Part shown: one piece after another, positions 23,972 to 31,565 of the stretch
Position numbering within the stretch: the first letter of the stretch is position 1
Layout of the letters: each line of letters starts with the position of its first letter
From: a virus
Length of the DNA: 31,591 nucleotides
Reading direction: 5' to 3' (one strand)
IMG/VR virus record: IMGVR_UViG_3300030012_001832
Location: 1 to 31,591 of that record
The notes under the pieces: model-generated
What the model was told of the DNA's origin: nothing
Databases searched by the model: none
The model's input: the letters and a program-made list of their open reading frames with translations, nothing else
Program-made: the position numbers and the translations under genes

Positions 23972-25438
23972 TCCACTAATTGACGTTGAACCGTCTAAAT
24001 CAAGGTCTAATTGCACTCCAAATTCATTTAATGTTTCTTTTTCTGCCCTAATTTGTTCTACATTACTTTCAAAATCAATACCTAACATAGATGTGATTTG
24101 AGATTTAGAATAATAACCTGCAGCTTCACCAAGTCTAAATGCTTCTATTTCTTTCTTAGGGTCAACCCAACTCCAACCTCTTGTTTGCCATTTTGGACTA
24201 CCATACCTTTCTGGACTTAATTCATAATCTGGCAGATTTAATACTCCTGACAAAACGGCTGCATCCAAAAATTCTTCAAAAACTCTTTGATGAAAATTCT
24301 CTACAAAATACGTTTGTAACATTTTCCAATGCTCTCTATCTTCAAGCAAACTTAATCTTGAACTGCTGTAATTTGTTTCACTAAAATCACGACTTATAGT
24401 TTCATAAGAAACTCCTAAACCAGATGCAAACCTTCTAATTTTTGCTCTTACAAAACTTTCATATTGTGCATCAGGAGAACTTATGTTTGGAACTGTAATT
24501 TCTTCACCTGGATTTAAATATTTAAAAACTCCAGCTTCAAAATCTGTAAGTCTTTGCTCCGCTTCAACATCATCTGCTTCAAGTTCACCTTCAGAAGAGC
24601 TTATAAAACCCATTAAAGATGCCCCTGCTCTTGCACGAATAACTGCTGCACTTTCATAGCCAGATAATTGGTGCATATCATCCATTATTGAACTAAAAAA
24701 TGGAACTCCTCTATTTTGTGCGGGTCTTTCCGGTAAAAACAAATGAATAATATCACTAGCATTTACAATCGTATGTTTTTGTTCTGTGTAATTGTCTTTA
24801 AAAAAATAATCTCCTGGATGTCTATTTAAAAAAGCATATCTTTGTGGCCTTCCAAATTTATCAACTTCAATACCCATTCTCCACTCATTGCCTTTTCGCA
24901 AAACTTTACCAGTATAATCATCATCAACTAAATCTGATTCAATAATTTCTAAAGCAAGACCTACTTTACTGCGACCAAATTTTCTACGAACAATCCTAAA
25001 AAATACCTCGCCACTTTCAACTAAAGCTCCAACCATCATGTTTTCCAACATAAAAAAGCTTTTTTGACCAGAAACATCACAATAGTCTCTTTTGCACCAT
25101 TCTCTCCAAGCTTTTTCAATCATCATGCTTAATCTTTTATCTTTTTTCTTCCCACGAATAGAAGGTACATTGCATTGAAGTTTTATACCTTGACCAATTA
25201 CATTAATTTGTGTTGTTCTCTTAGCTTGCTTTGCATAAGGATTATCTCTACATAATTGTCTGCTACGATCTCTTAATTTCTTTAAACTCGTCTTTATTTC
25301 TGCATCTGCGGAAGTGTTGCCAGTTACCCAACCTTCAGTTAAACGAGATAAAGCTGCTCCCGCATAACGTCTGCGTTTTAATTTTGTTACCTCTGGTTCT
25401 TTTATAAAAAGTTTTGAGATAGGAGTGTGCCAAGCCAT
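23966..25438 (-). CDS. portal protein, lambda gpB-like family
   Basis: 490 residues (lambda gpB 533). The N-terminus is the Phage_portal_2 pattern: RRYAGAALSRLTEGWVTGNT, KLRDRSRQLCRDNPYAKQA, TTQINVIGQGIKLQCN. Middle motifs include VGALVESGEVFFRIV and IIHLFLPERPAQNRGVPFFS, and then SGLGVSYETISRDFSETNYS. The protein forms the dodecameric ring at the packaging vertex and takes up DNA with the terminase. The start lies 2 bases after the gpW-like stop. The next head gene downstream in this direction is separated from it by the plus-strand cassette, which is unusual for the normally contiguous portal-protease pair. Confidence 0.9.
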   Translation of the reverse strand: MAWHTPISKLFIKEPEVTKLKRRRYAGAALSRLTEGWVTGNTSADAEIKTSLKKLRDRSRQLCRDNPYAKQAKRTTQINVIGQGIKLQCNVPSIRGKKKDKRLSMMIEKAWREWCKRDYCDVSGQKSFFMLENMMVGALVESGEVFFRIVRRKFGRSKVGLALEIIESDLVDDDYTGKVLRKGNEWRMGIEVDKFGRPQRYAFLNRHPGDYFFKDNYTEQKHTIVNASDIIHLFLPERPAQNRGVPFFSSIMDDMHQLSGYESAAVIRARAGASLMGFISSSEGELEADDVEAEQRLTDFEAGVFKYLNPGEEITVPNISSPDAQYESFVRAKIRRFASGLGVSYETISRDFSETNYSSSRLSLLEDREHWKMLQTYFVENFHQRVFEEFLDAAVLSGVLNLPDYELSPERYGSPKWQTRGWSWVDPKKEIEAFRLGEAAGYYSKSQITSMLGIDFESNVEQIRAEKETLNEFGVQLDLDLDGSTSISGE

Positions 25439-25440
25439 AA

Positions 25441-26022
25441 TTAACCTCTGTTTCTTATATAAAGATTATGGGGATTACCTAAACCGTTGGCAATCATTTC
25501 TGCTTTTTTCTCTCTTACTAATATTGCTTTTAATTTATCTCTTAAAATTATTAACTCAGATAGATCATATTTTTTAACATCACGATTGCCAATTTTATAT
25601 TCTTGTACAACACCACCAGAATAGATTGCTCTTATAGCTGCTTCAATTGCATCAAAATCTTTTTGAGCTTGAGTTCTACCATCAAAAGCTTGTGGATTAG
25701 TACCACTAAAAGTAAGATTTGGTAAAACTTCAAATTTTCCAGATGCTATTGTTTGTTTCTCTGCACCAGATTTATTTGCAACCGCTTGATAATACCAAAA
25801 ACCAGTTGAAAAAGTTTCAGTTACATTTGAAGCTAAACTAAATTGAAAACCATCTAAATGTGCAGAGCTTGTCGCTGTTGCACCTATAGGAATAGTATTA
25901 GTTCTAAAATAATAAATTACTGTCCAATCAGGACTTGAAATAGGTTCATTAAAATTATCAGTAGTTGAATTAAGTCGCCACTGGATAAAATCGCCAGCCC
26001 TAAATTTTTGTGGAAATTTCAT
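25441..26022 (-). CDS. Ig-like domain protein with gpW-like C-terminus
   Basis: 193 residues from the ATG at 26022, four bases after the terminase stop; a longer frame from TTG at 26043 overlaps the terminase and looks less likely. Residues ~1-105 (KFRAGDFIQWRLNS, WTVIYYFRTN, FSTGFWYYQAVANKSG, then GKFEVLPNL) look like a beta-sandwich. Residues ~115-190 (FDAIEAAIRAIYSGGVVQEY, then KIGNRDVKKYDLSELIILRD) resemble small connectors of the gpW type, which have a helix, a GG-x-x-x-x-Y-x-I-x-x-R turn and a second helix. It lies exactly where lambda W lies, between terminase and portal. If correct, it is a gpW carrying an extra N-terminal domain. The domain calls are pattern-based and moderate. Confidence 0.65.
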   Translation of the reverse strand: MKFPQKFRAGDFIQWRLNSTTDNFNEPISSPDWTVIYYFRTNTIPIGATATSSAHLDGFQFSLASNVTETFSTGFWYYQAVANKSGAEKQTIASGKFEVLPNLTFSGTNPQAFDGRTQAQKDFDAIEAAIRAIYSGGVVQEYKIGNRDVKKYDLSELIILRDKLKAILVREKKAEMIANGLGNPHNLYIRNRG

Positions 26023-26026
26023 AAAT

Positions 26027-27907
26027 TTACCATTGAGAAACAAATTTTGGCTTTTGTGCCTTCTTTTTGTATCTTAACTCATCTAAATAGTTCTTATCAT
26101 CCTTTATTTTGCCCTTAATTCGCCCTCTTTCTTCATAATTGTCCCAAATTGTTCTTCTATCACGCTTTTGATAAAGTCTATGCAAAGCTGCATAAGCATA
26201 AACAAGCGTGTCAAGAGCTTCATTTCTTGCTGATGATTTTTTGACCCACTCTCTTATTGGAAATCCTTTGACATATCTTATGACTTGTTTTTCTGCTGTT
26301 AATTGTTTGAAATATTCTTCATCAGCATTTACGTTGAAATGAAGATAACCAGCCCCCATATCGTTATGACGTAATCTTGAAAATAATGTAGTTTTTATTG
26401 TATCTGTACCAACTGTGAACAATTCTGCTCCTTGTTTTATTACTCGCCCTTTCCAATTTAAATCTAATTTTTTACCTTTTCCAATAGGAGGTTTATCTTT
26501 TATACTTGCACCTTTTATAGCTATTACTCCATGTTTTCTTCTATCTCTTGTATAAGCATAAACTTCTGAAGTAAAGTGACCACCAGAGTCAACAGCAATA
26601 ATGTCAGGTTTAAATTCATTTCCAAGTTCATGTCTAAATGGCCTTAGTAAAAGCTGATCTAATTGCTTCCATAGTTCTGATCTTGCTGGGTCGCCATATA
26701 TTTCTTGATGATCTATAAGCCAACCCTCCTCACCACGACCCCAACCCCAAACAGATATTGCAAGTCGGTTGTCTTGTACGTCAACCCCTGCTGTCAGAAC
26801 AACAGCCTTCTCTGGTATCATATTAGACTCATAAGACTCAACACGTTCCATAAGTACATCTGTACCAACTTTAGCTGCATAATCTTCTTCCCATGTTTCG
26901 CCTAAAACTGTATTTACGAAACTTTTTAATCTTGGAGCATCACTTTTTGCTTTTATAAAATCACTAACAATCTCTTCCCAGCTTTTCCAGCCAAGAGGTG
27001 AATATAAACCATTTAAATGAAATCCAGCAGTAATTCCATCAAAAGGAGCAGTCGCTCTCCATTCTCCTTTTGCTAAAAACTCTGGCTTATGTCTTTCTTC
27101 AAATTTTCCTCTGCAATGCTCACACTCATATTTTGCTGTTTTAGGGTCATTATCTTCCCATTTAACTTGTGACCACTGTAAATATTGATATTCTCCACAC
27201 AAAGGACATGGAATATAGAACCTTCGCATATCTGACTCTAAATATTCTTGTTCAATACGACTCATGTCACGAATTGTTGGTGTTGAAGTCATTAATATTT
27301 TTCTTCTGCTAAAAGTCATTGTTCTTTTTTCTGCCAAGCTCACTGCATCTCCTTCATTGTCTATATCAGTTGGAAATGAATCAATCTCATCCATAAAAAT
27401 ATAGCGACAAGGCATTGATCTCAAACCAACTGCACTATTAGCACCTGTTAAAACCATTATTCCGCCAGGAAAATCTTTTGAAAACATAGTGTTCCCGCTA
27501 TCTCTGCTTCGTGAAGGAGCAACTAAATTTGACAAAATTGGTGTATCGCTTATCAATCCTTCAAGTCTTTGACGGCTAAGACGTTTTGCCATTTCTAAGG
27601 TTGGCTGAATCATCAGCATAGAACCAGGTGAATGACTTATTACATAGCCGAGCCAGTTTGAGCCAGCCTCAGTCTTGCCTGTTTGACTTGCAAATTGTAA
27701 AACTACACGTTGAATTGAATTATCAGTAGAAAGGCAATCCATAGGTTCTTTTAAATATGGTGTCCTTTCTGTTCTCCACTTACCCGCTTCTGATGACGAT
27801 TTTGAACTTAGAACTCTATATGTATCTGACCATTGGCTAACAGTAAGAGGTTCTTCAAATTGCAATGAATTTATGCAATCTTTAATTAATGAACTAACTA
27901 TTGTCAA
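26027..27907 (-). CDS. terL: terminase large subunit, lambda gpA-like family
   Basis: 626 residues if begun at TTG 27907, which has GGAGGGG ten bases upstream and matches lambda gpA length (641); the frame extends upstream to TTG 28000, inside the small subunit gene, but that adds no family-like sequence. Motifs: PLTVSQWSDTYRVL near the start, Walker A ASQTGKT (73-79), Walker B YIFMDE (169-174), a zinc-ribbon-like pair C234-x2-C237 and C262-x2-C265, and nuclease acidic residues AGVDVQDN (Asp376), AVDSGG (Asp440) and RNEALDTLVYAYAA (Asp566). It is the packaging motor ATPase and the cos-type endonuclease in its family. It overlaps the small subunit gene by 14 bases. Confidence 0.93.
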   Translation of the reverse strand: MTIVSSLIKDCINSLQFEEPLTVSQWSDTYRVLSSKSSSEAGKWRTERTPYLKEPMDCLSTDNSIQRVVLQFASQTGKTEAGSNWLGYVISHSPGSMLMIQPTLEMAKRLSRQRLEGLISDTPILSNLVAPSRSRDSGNTMFSKDFPGGIMVLTGANSAVGLRSMPCRYIFMDEIDSFPTDIDNEGDAVSLAEKRTMTFSRRKILMTSTPTIRDMSRIEQEYLESDMRRFYIPCPLCGEYQYLQWSQVKWEDNDPKTAKYECEHCRGKFEERHKPEFLAKGEWRATAPFDGITAGFHLNGLYSPLGWKSWEEIVSDFIKAKSDAPRLKSFVNTVLGETWEEDYAAKVGTDVLMERVESYESNMIPEKAVVLTAGVDVQDNRLAISVWGWGRGEEGWLIDHQEIYGDPARSELWKQLDQLLLRPFRHELGNEFKPDIIAVDSGGHFTSEVYAYTRDRRKHGVIAIKGASIKDKPPIGKGKKLDLNWKGRVIKQGAELFTVGTDTIKTTLFSRLRHNDMGAGYLHFNVNADEEYFKQLTAEKQVIRYVKGFPIREWVKKSSARNEALDTLVYAYAALHRLYQKRDRRTIWDNYEERGRIKGKIKDDKNYLDELRYKKKAQKPKFVSQW

Positions 27908-28403
27908 AACTTTTAAGCCCCTCCAAGCATTGACGTATTTCTTCAAGAATAATTGAGTGTATCTTACCTTTATCTGTTTCTGCTGCAAGTAATGGAGCAA
28001 TCCTATCAGGTATTGTTCTCAAGTTATCTCTTACCATTAAATGCAATTTTGCTAATTCTAATTTGACTTCATCAACAGGAACTAATTTTTTTGACCTTTC
28101 TTCAAACTCTAATTTCGTAATTCTTGCGGCATACATTTCTCTAATAGCTCTATTTGCTGCAAGTGATGGAAGTGGTGTTTTATGACCAGACTGCATATTT
28201 AATTTTATTGGCTTTCCCTTTGTTTTTTTATCACTTGTATTTAATACTTTTTCTAAATCTCTATCTGCAAGTTCTGGGTCTATAATCCATTTTCTTCCTA
28301 CTCTTTTGGCACTTGGAATCATGCCCTGCTGTAAATATTTTGTGACCATTGGTGCAGAAACTTGGCGATGTTCTGCGTATGCTTTTGCATCCATTACTGC
28401 CAT
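27894..28403 (-). CDS. terS: terminase small subunit, Nu1-like
   Basis: 169 residues (lambda Nu1 181). The N-terminus (DAKAYAEHRQVSAPMVTKYL, then QQGMIPSAKRVGRKWIIDPE) is a winged helix-turn-helix of the Nu1/MerR-like type with the wing V-G-R-K-W. It is followed by a basic linker and a long helical region (AANRAIREMYAARITKLEFE, then ERSKKLVPVDEV) used for oligomerisation and large-subunit binding. It recognises the packaging start site on the concatemer. The ATG is 2 bases after the HNH gene stop and its end overlaps the large subunit gene. Confidence 0.88.
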   Translation of the reverse strand: MAVMDAKAYAEHRQVSAPMVTKYLQQGMIPSAKRVGRKWIIDPELADRDLEKVLNTSDKKTKGKPIKLNMQSGHKTPLPSLAANRAIREMYAARITKLEFEERSKKLVPVDEVKLELAKLHLMVRDNLRTIPDRIAPLLAAETDKGKIHSIILEEIRQCLEGLKSFDNS

Positions 28404-28405
28404 AG

Positions 28406-28813
28406 TTAACCAATCTCGTCTAATACGGTTTCTGGTTGTTTTTGGTGCATTTCGTAATTAATATCCATGCCTTTATTGTTTAAACTTTCAACTGCAAAAG
28501 TACGAAAGTTTCTTGTATAAAATGGCTCAAACCTTTTTCCATCTCTTACGTCATCTTTATATTTACTCCAAGCAAGTCTATTTCTAAATCTACAATGAAT
28601 CATCATATGACATCTATAGCAAAATGTATATTTACCAATATGATCTCCATAAGGATAGCTGTAATCTTCACTATGATCTTCAACAATACCTTTCGTTTGA
28701 CCACAAGCATCACAAACTTTTCCTTTTGTTCTTCTGCCACTTGCATATTCGCCTTTTAACCAAATAAAAGCATCTGTTCTTTCCTTTGGGCTAAATCCGT
28801 TATAACTTTTCAT
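28406..28813 (-). CDS. HNH-type nuclease-like protein
   Basis: 135 residues. C34-x2-C37 (VCDACGQ), then E45-D46-H47 (IVEDHSEDYSYP), C65-x2-C68-H69 (FCYRCHMMIH) and H73, N78 form a zinc-stabilised beta-beta-alpha HNH arrangement. HNH proteins beside terminase genes are known to aid cos cleavage and packaging in HK97-type phages (established). The C-terminal 55 residues lack recognisable features. The ATG overlaps the acetyltransferase stop (ATGA), and the terminase small subunit follows within 2 bases, which favours a packaging role over a homing endonuclease. Confidence 0.8.
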   Translation of the reverse strand: MKSYNGFSPKERTDAFIWLKGEYASGRRTKGKVCDACGQTKGIVEDHSEDYSYPYGDHIGKYTFCYRCHMMIHCRFRNRLAWSKYKDDVRDGKRFEPFYTRNFRTFAVESLNNKGMDINYEMHQKQPETVLDEIG

Positions 28814-29181
28814 GGTTTTTTTCTTAGTTTTACAGCACCATTAGGAAGTGAACCATATCGGTTAAACCCCTTTTTCTCGTAATATTTTGGATTGTAAGCA
28901 AAAGCTTCAATAAGCGAAAATCTATTTTCACAAAATTGGATTAAGTGTTCTGTAAGTTGCCCTCCAAGACCCATATTTCTATAGTCAGGTAATACATAAA
29001 CCCCTTTTATACGATAGCCAATTTTTACCTTTAATAAGCCCGCAACTCCTAAAATTTCATTATTGTCATTAACTATTCCATACCACCAAGTTTCTTTGCT
29101 TGTTTTTAATGAAACACGTTCTTTTGCTGCTTTTGAATAAAAAGGATATACCTCTTCATAATTAACTGACTTTATTCTCAC
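28810..29181 (-). CDS. GNAT-family acetyltransferase
   Basis: 123 residues from a GTG start at 29181 that has a perfect AAAGGAGGT five bases upstream; it overlaps the IbrB-like gene by 20 bases. GNAT features: the strand WWYGIVNDNNEILGVAGLLK, motif A VYVLPDYRNMGLGGQL with R-x-x-G-x-G for acetyl-CoA, and the C-terminal FAYNPKYYEKKGFNRYG. The substrate is unknown. Phage GNAT-fold proteins include Mu Mom, which modifies adenine, but the typical N-P-x-Y-Y-x-x-x-G-F ending here suits ordinary GNAT enzymes equally well. Its place in an operon with ParB-like and PAPS-reductase-like genes suggests shared work with them (inference). Confidence 0.85.
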   Translation of the reverse strand: MRIKSVNYEEVYPFYSKAAKERVSLKTSKETWWYGIVNDNNEILGVAGLLKVKIGYRIKGVYVLPDYRNMGLGGQLTEHLIQFCENRFSLIEAFAYNPKYYEKKGFNRYGSLPNGAVKLRKKP

Positions 29182-29686
29182 TTTTTACCTCCTTTGGATA
29201 CCACGCTTTGCTATAGCGATAGTTTTTAATATCCCTTACTTCAAAAACACCTTCTTTATAAAGTAAATCTACCTCGTCTTTTGTTGCTCCTATTTCTTTG
29301 CATATTTGTTGAGGGTCAATATTATGCTCATCAATTAGTTCACGAATAATACCGCTCATGCGAAATGCAACGTGGTTTCCTTTTGCTCTGTTAATTCTTA
29401 TTGTCAACATCATTGCTTCTGGCCTCGTTAAAGGTAAAACAACACATGGACATTGACCTTTATATTTTAATTTTAAACTTTTACTTTCTTTTGCCAGTGT
29501 AGCTCTATGAAAACCGTCAATAATAGTACCATCTCCAAGTATTAATACAGGTTGTATCCAACCCTGCTGCAAGATACTAAGTTCTAATAATTTTAATTCT
29601 TGATTTAATACAACATTAGGGTTGTAGTTATTAGAGTTTAATGTTTGAGCATCTCTCCATTCAATTTTATCTATTGGGTCAGTCAT
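29162..29686 (-). CDS. ParB-like (IbrB-type) nuclease/ATPase-fold protein
   Basis: 174 residues from ATG 29686, which overlaps the micro-ORF stop as ATGA and has GGAG six bases upstream; a TTG at 29698 is less likely. The ParB/sulfiredoxin fold is shown by QQGWIQPVLILGDGTIIDGF with G-F-H-R (58-61) then ATLA. The next part (AMMLTIRINRAKGNHVAFRM, then SGIIRELIDEHNIDPQQI and a helix-turn-helix-like KEIGATKDEVDLLYK) matches the IbrB-type pattern I recall, whose partner is the PAPS-reductase-like IbrA encoded just upstream here. Biochemical activity is uncertain: ParB-fold proteins include nucleotide hydrolases and DNases. Confidence 0.82.
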   Translation of the reverse strand: MTDPIDKIEWRDAQTLNSNNYNPNVVLNQELKLLELSILQQGWIQPVLILGDGTIIDGFHRATLAKESKSLKLKYKGQCPCVVLPLTRPEAMMLTIRINRAKGNHVAFRMSGIIRELIDEHNIDPQQICKEIGATKDEVDLLYKEGVFEVRDIKNYRYSKAWYPKEVKSENKVS

Positions 29687-29766
29687 TTCTTGCTCCAAAG
29701 TTTAATAAGGGTTTTAAGTTCAAGAATACGCTTTTTTGCAGCGATAATTTTTTCATTAATAGTCAT
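29683..29766 (-). CDS. 27-residue micro-ORF between IbrA-like and IbrB-like genes
   Basis: ATG at 29766 overlaps the PAPS-reductase-like stop (ATGA), and its TGA at 29685-29683 overlaps the ATG of the IbrB-like gene. The product is MTINEKIIAAKKRILELKTL followed by IKLWSKK: a strongly basic helix with nine lysines or arginines in 27 residues. The end of this micro-ORF contains the GGAG used by the next gene. It could be a functional mini-protein or just a translated bridge that couples the two genes. Double ATGA coupling makes translation likely; function is unknown. Confidence 0.55.
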   Translation of the reverse strand: MTINEKIIAAKKRILELKTLIKLWSKK

Positions 29767-30827
29767 TTACGTTTTGATTTTTGTAATGGCATGAGGGTTT
29801 TTTTGAAACCCCCACTTCTAAAATGTTTAAAAACATAATCCAAAGGATAAGCACCTTTGTCTGCTATTCTTCTACGCATTATTGATTTAAGTTCCTTTTC
29901 TGCTTTTTCTTTTTGATCTTTTGCTTTTATATTTTCTTTAATCCATTGTTTTATACTTTCAAAGCTTTTTCCGTACATTTCAACCTCTTTTTTCATATAT
30001 CTTTGAGCTTCTTTGTAATACCTAGACTGTATAGCCATCTCTGGAAATACATCTAAGCATTGTTCATACAAAGTTGGGTCTATAGTTTTTAACTTATCAA
30101 GATGTTTTGCACTTTCACTTACAAGAGGTGTTGCAACTCGTAGCTGACAACTAGCCCATATTTGTCTGTCATAAATTCTGCAATATGATATTTCCTTCTC
30201 ATAAAAATATTTGAATATATCATTTTCTTCCCAATCAAATAATGGTTTACAAAGACTTACTCTTGGGTTGGAACTTGCATTAATATAGTTGTCATTAAGC
30301 TTATTTACACTAGCTCTAAGCCTAATTAGTGACTCTGAAGCCCTAATACCTGTAATAAAAGCCACTTTACCCTTTAATAACGATCTTTTAGCGATATATT
30401 CATCACAAGTGTATTGATTAAGCACGATATTTTCTCCTTCTCGTAAATTTATTGCATAATCTGGTTTTTTTCTTATATGCTTACGTTTAACATCCCATTG
30501 AACATACTCTTTGACTGTACCAAGAATATATCTGCTGCTAAGTAAGGGTACACAATAATAATCCATATCAACCCAATCGTAATTTCTATAACCTTGAACA
30601 AAATCTATAACAACATTAGGAATAAATTCTTCATCCCTAAAAATTACTTTTACTTTTTTCTTTCCACGCTGTTGAGCAACTTCCCAAACTAAATGTAAAG
30701 TTGCAAGACTATCTTTACCCCCGCTAAAACAAACTGCTATGCTGTCGTGAGTGTCATAAATATGATGCACTCTTTTTTTGGCTTCTTCATAAACATCTGT
30801 ATCTATATAAATTTTTCTTCTAGCCAT
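29763..30827 (-). CDS. PAPS-reductase-like PP-loop protein (IbrA/DUF3440-like)
   Basis: 354 residues from ATG 30827, which has GAGG about six bases upstream; TTG 30839 would add four residues. Motifs: PP-loop SGGKDS (35-40) that binds ATP, GIRASES (160-166), CKPLFDWEENDIF (193-205) as in PAPS reductases, and a C-terminal region (SCQLRVATPL, then TIDPTLYEQCLDVFPEMA) like DUF3440/IbrA proteins. It lacks a classic C-terminal sulfonate-reductase ECG-x-H cysteine motif, so ordinary sulfate reduction is unlikely. DndC in DNA phosphorothioation belongs to the same fold, but no cysteine desulfurase or other Dnd gene is seen here. Adenylation or thiolation of DNA, RNA or a small molecule is inferred only. 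Confidence 0.85.
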   Translation of the reverse strand: MARRKIYIDTDVYEEAKKRVHHIYDTHDSIAVCFSGGKDSLATLHLVWEVAQQRGKKKVKVIFRDEEFIPNVVIDFVQGYRNYDWVDMDYYCVPLLSSRYILGTVKEYVQWDVKRKHIRKKPDYAINLREGENIVLNQYTCDEYIAKRSLLKGKVAFITGIRASESLIRLRASVNKLNDNYINASSNPRVSLCKPLFDWEENDIFKYFYEKEISYCRIYDRQIWASCQLRVATPLVSESAKHLDKLKTIDPTLYEQCLDVFPEMAIQSRYYKEAQRYMKKEVEMYGKSFESIKQWIKENIKAKDQKEKAEKELKSIMRRRIADKGAYPLDYVFKHFRSGGFKKTLMPLQKSKRK

Positions 30828-31464
30828 TTTTTTCCTCAATAAACTGAATTATTTTTTCAGCAATTGTAGATTCATCAGGGTATTCCTCTTTTAGGTCTTT
30901 TAAAAAATCAAACCATTTTTGTTGTTGCTGTTCATCATCAAAAATAATGTTATATGAAATTATAGGTTCACCTAAACCTCTCGTACCTTCACTGTCGTCA
31001 TCTTCATTATTTTCTTCAGCATCAAACTCCATAATTTCTCTAATTTCATCTTCATCCCAACCTAAAACTGATATATCAAAATCTTGCAAATTTAAAGCAA
31101 CGATTTCTTCCTGTAATAAAGCTTCGTTCCAAGTTGCATTTTCAGCTAATTTATTATCAACAAGTATATATGCCTTCTTTTGATTTTCTGTTAAGTGATC
31201 TAAAACGACAACAGGCACTTCGTCTAAAGCTAATTCTCTTGCAGCAGACAGCCGACCATGACCAGCAACAATGCCGTCATTACTATCAACTAAAATAGGA
31301 TTAAGAAAACCAAATTCAACTATTGAAGCTGCTATTTGCCTTACTTGTTCTTTACTATGTTGTCTCGCATTTTTCTCATAAGGCTGTAAGCGTTCAATGC
31401 TCCATAGCTCAATTTTTTGAGCCATTGCAATATTATAATTTTTGTTGATCTTTGTATTCGTCAT
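30820..31464 (-). CDS. ParB-like N-terminal domain protein (methyltransferase-linked type, without methylase)
   Basis: 214 residues from ATG 31464 with AGGA seven bases upstream. Residues ~18-145 hold a full ParB-like domain: NARQHSKEQVRQIAASIVEF, GFLNPILVD, DGIVAGHGRLSAARELAL, VPVVVLDHLTENQKKAYILV with DNKLAENATWNEALL and LGWDEDEI. In many phages this exact type is fused in front of a DNA methyltransferase; here an acidic linker (~145-162) and a short C-terminal domain (PIISYNIIFDDEQQQQKWFD) replace the methylase. It is the first gene of the accessory operon and overlaps the PP-loop gene by 8 bases. DNA binding or nucleotide hydrolysis is likely; exact activity is unknown. Confidence 0.85.
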   Translation of the reverse strand: MTNTKINKNYNIAMAQKIELWSIERLQPYEKNARQHSKEQVRQIAASIVEFGFLNPILVDSNDGIVAGHGRLSAARELALDEVPVVVLDHLTENQKKAYILVDNKLAENATWNEALLQEEIVALNLQDFDISVLGWDEDEIREIMEFDAEENNEDDDSEGTRGLGEPIISYNIIFDDEQQQQKWFDFLKDLKEEYPDESTIAEKIIQFIEEKNG

Positions 31465-31550
31465 AATATCATCCTAGTGCGTTACATTAATTCTGGCTAG
31501 TTATATTTATTGTTTTGATGCCCTTATTGAGAATAGCAATTAACCATATC

Positions 31551-31565
31551 TAGCGTTTGACGCTA
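31551..31565. repeat. perfect 6-bp inverted repeat upstream of the accessory operon
   Basis: TAGCGT (31551-31556) and ACGCTA (31560-31565) are perfect complements with a three-base centre (TTG). It lies 87 bases upstream of the first gene of the operon in an otherwise AT-rich 127-base region (31465-31591) that holds no convincing ORF. It has no T-tract, so it is more likely an operator-like site or minor hairpin than a terminator. I also see a TATAAC on the minus strand but no well-spaced -35, so no promoter is claimed. Confidence 0.35.

Noticed and set aside
27907-28000. Longer terminase large subunit start at TTG 28000
   Set aside because: The added 31 residues overlap the small subunit gene deeply and are unlike the family; a TTG with GGAGGGG upstream at 27907 gives the normal length.
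28810-29181. Calling the GNAT protein a Mu Mom homologue
   Set aside because: Only generic GNAT motifs are visible and the protein is half the length of Mom; kept as GNAT with unknown substrate.
29763-30827. Annotating a DNA phosphorothioation (Dnd) system
   Set aside because: Only the PP-loop fold is shared; DndA/IscS-type desulfurase, DndB, DndD and DndE are not in the window.
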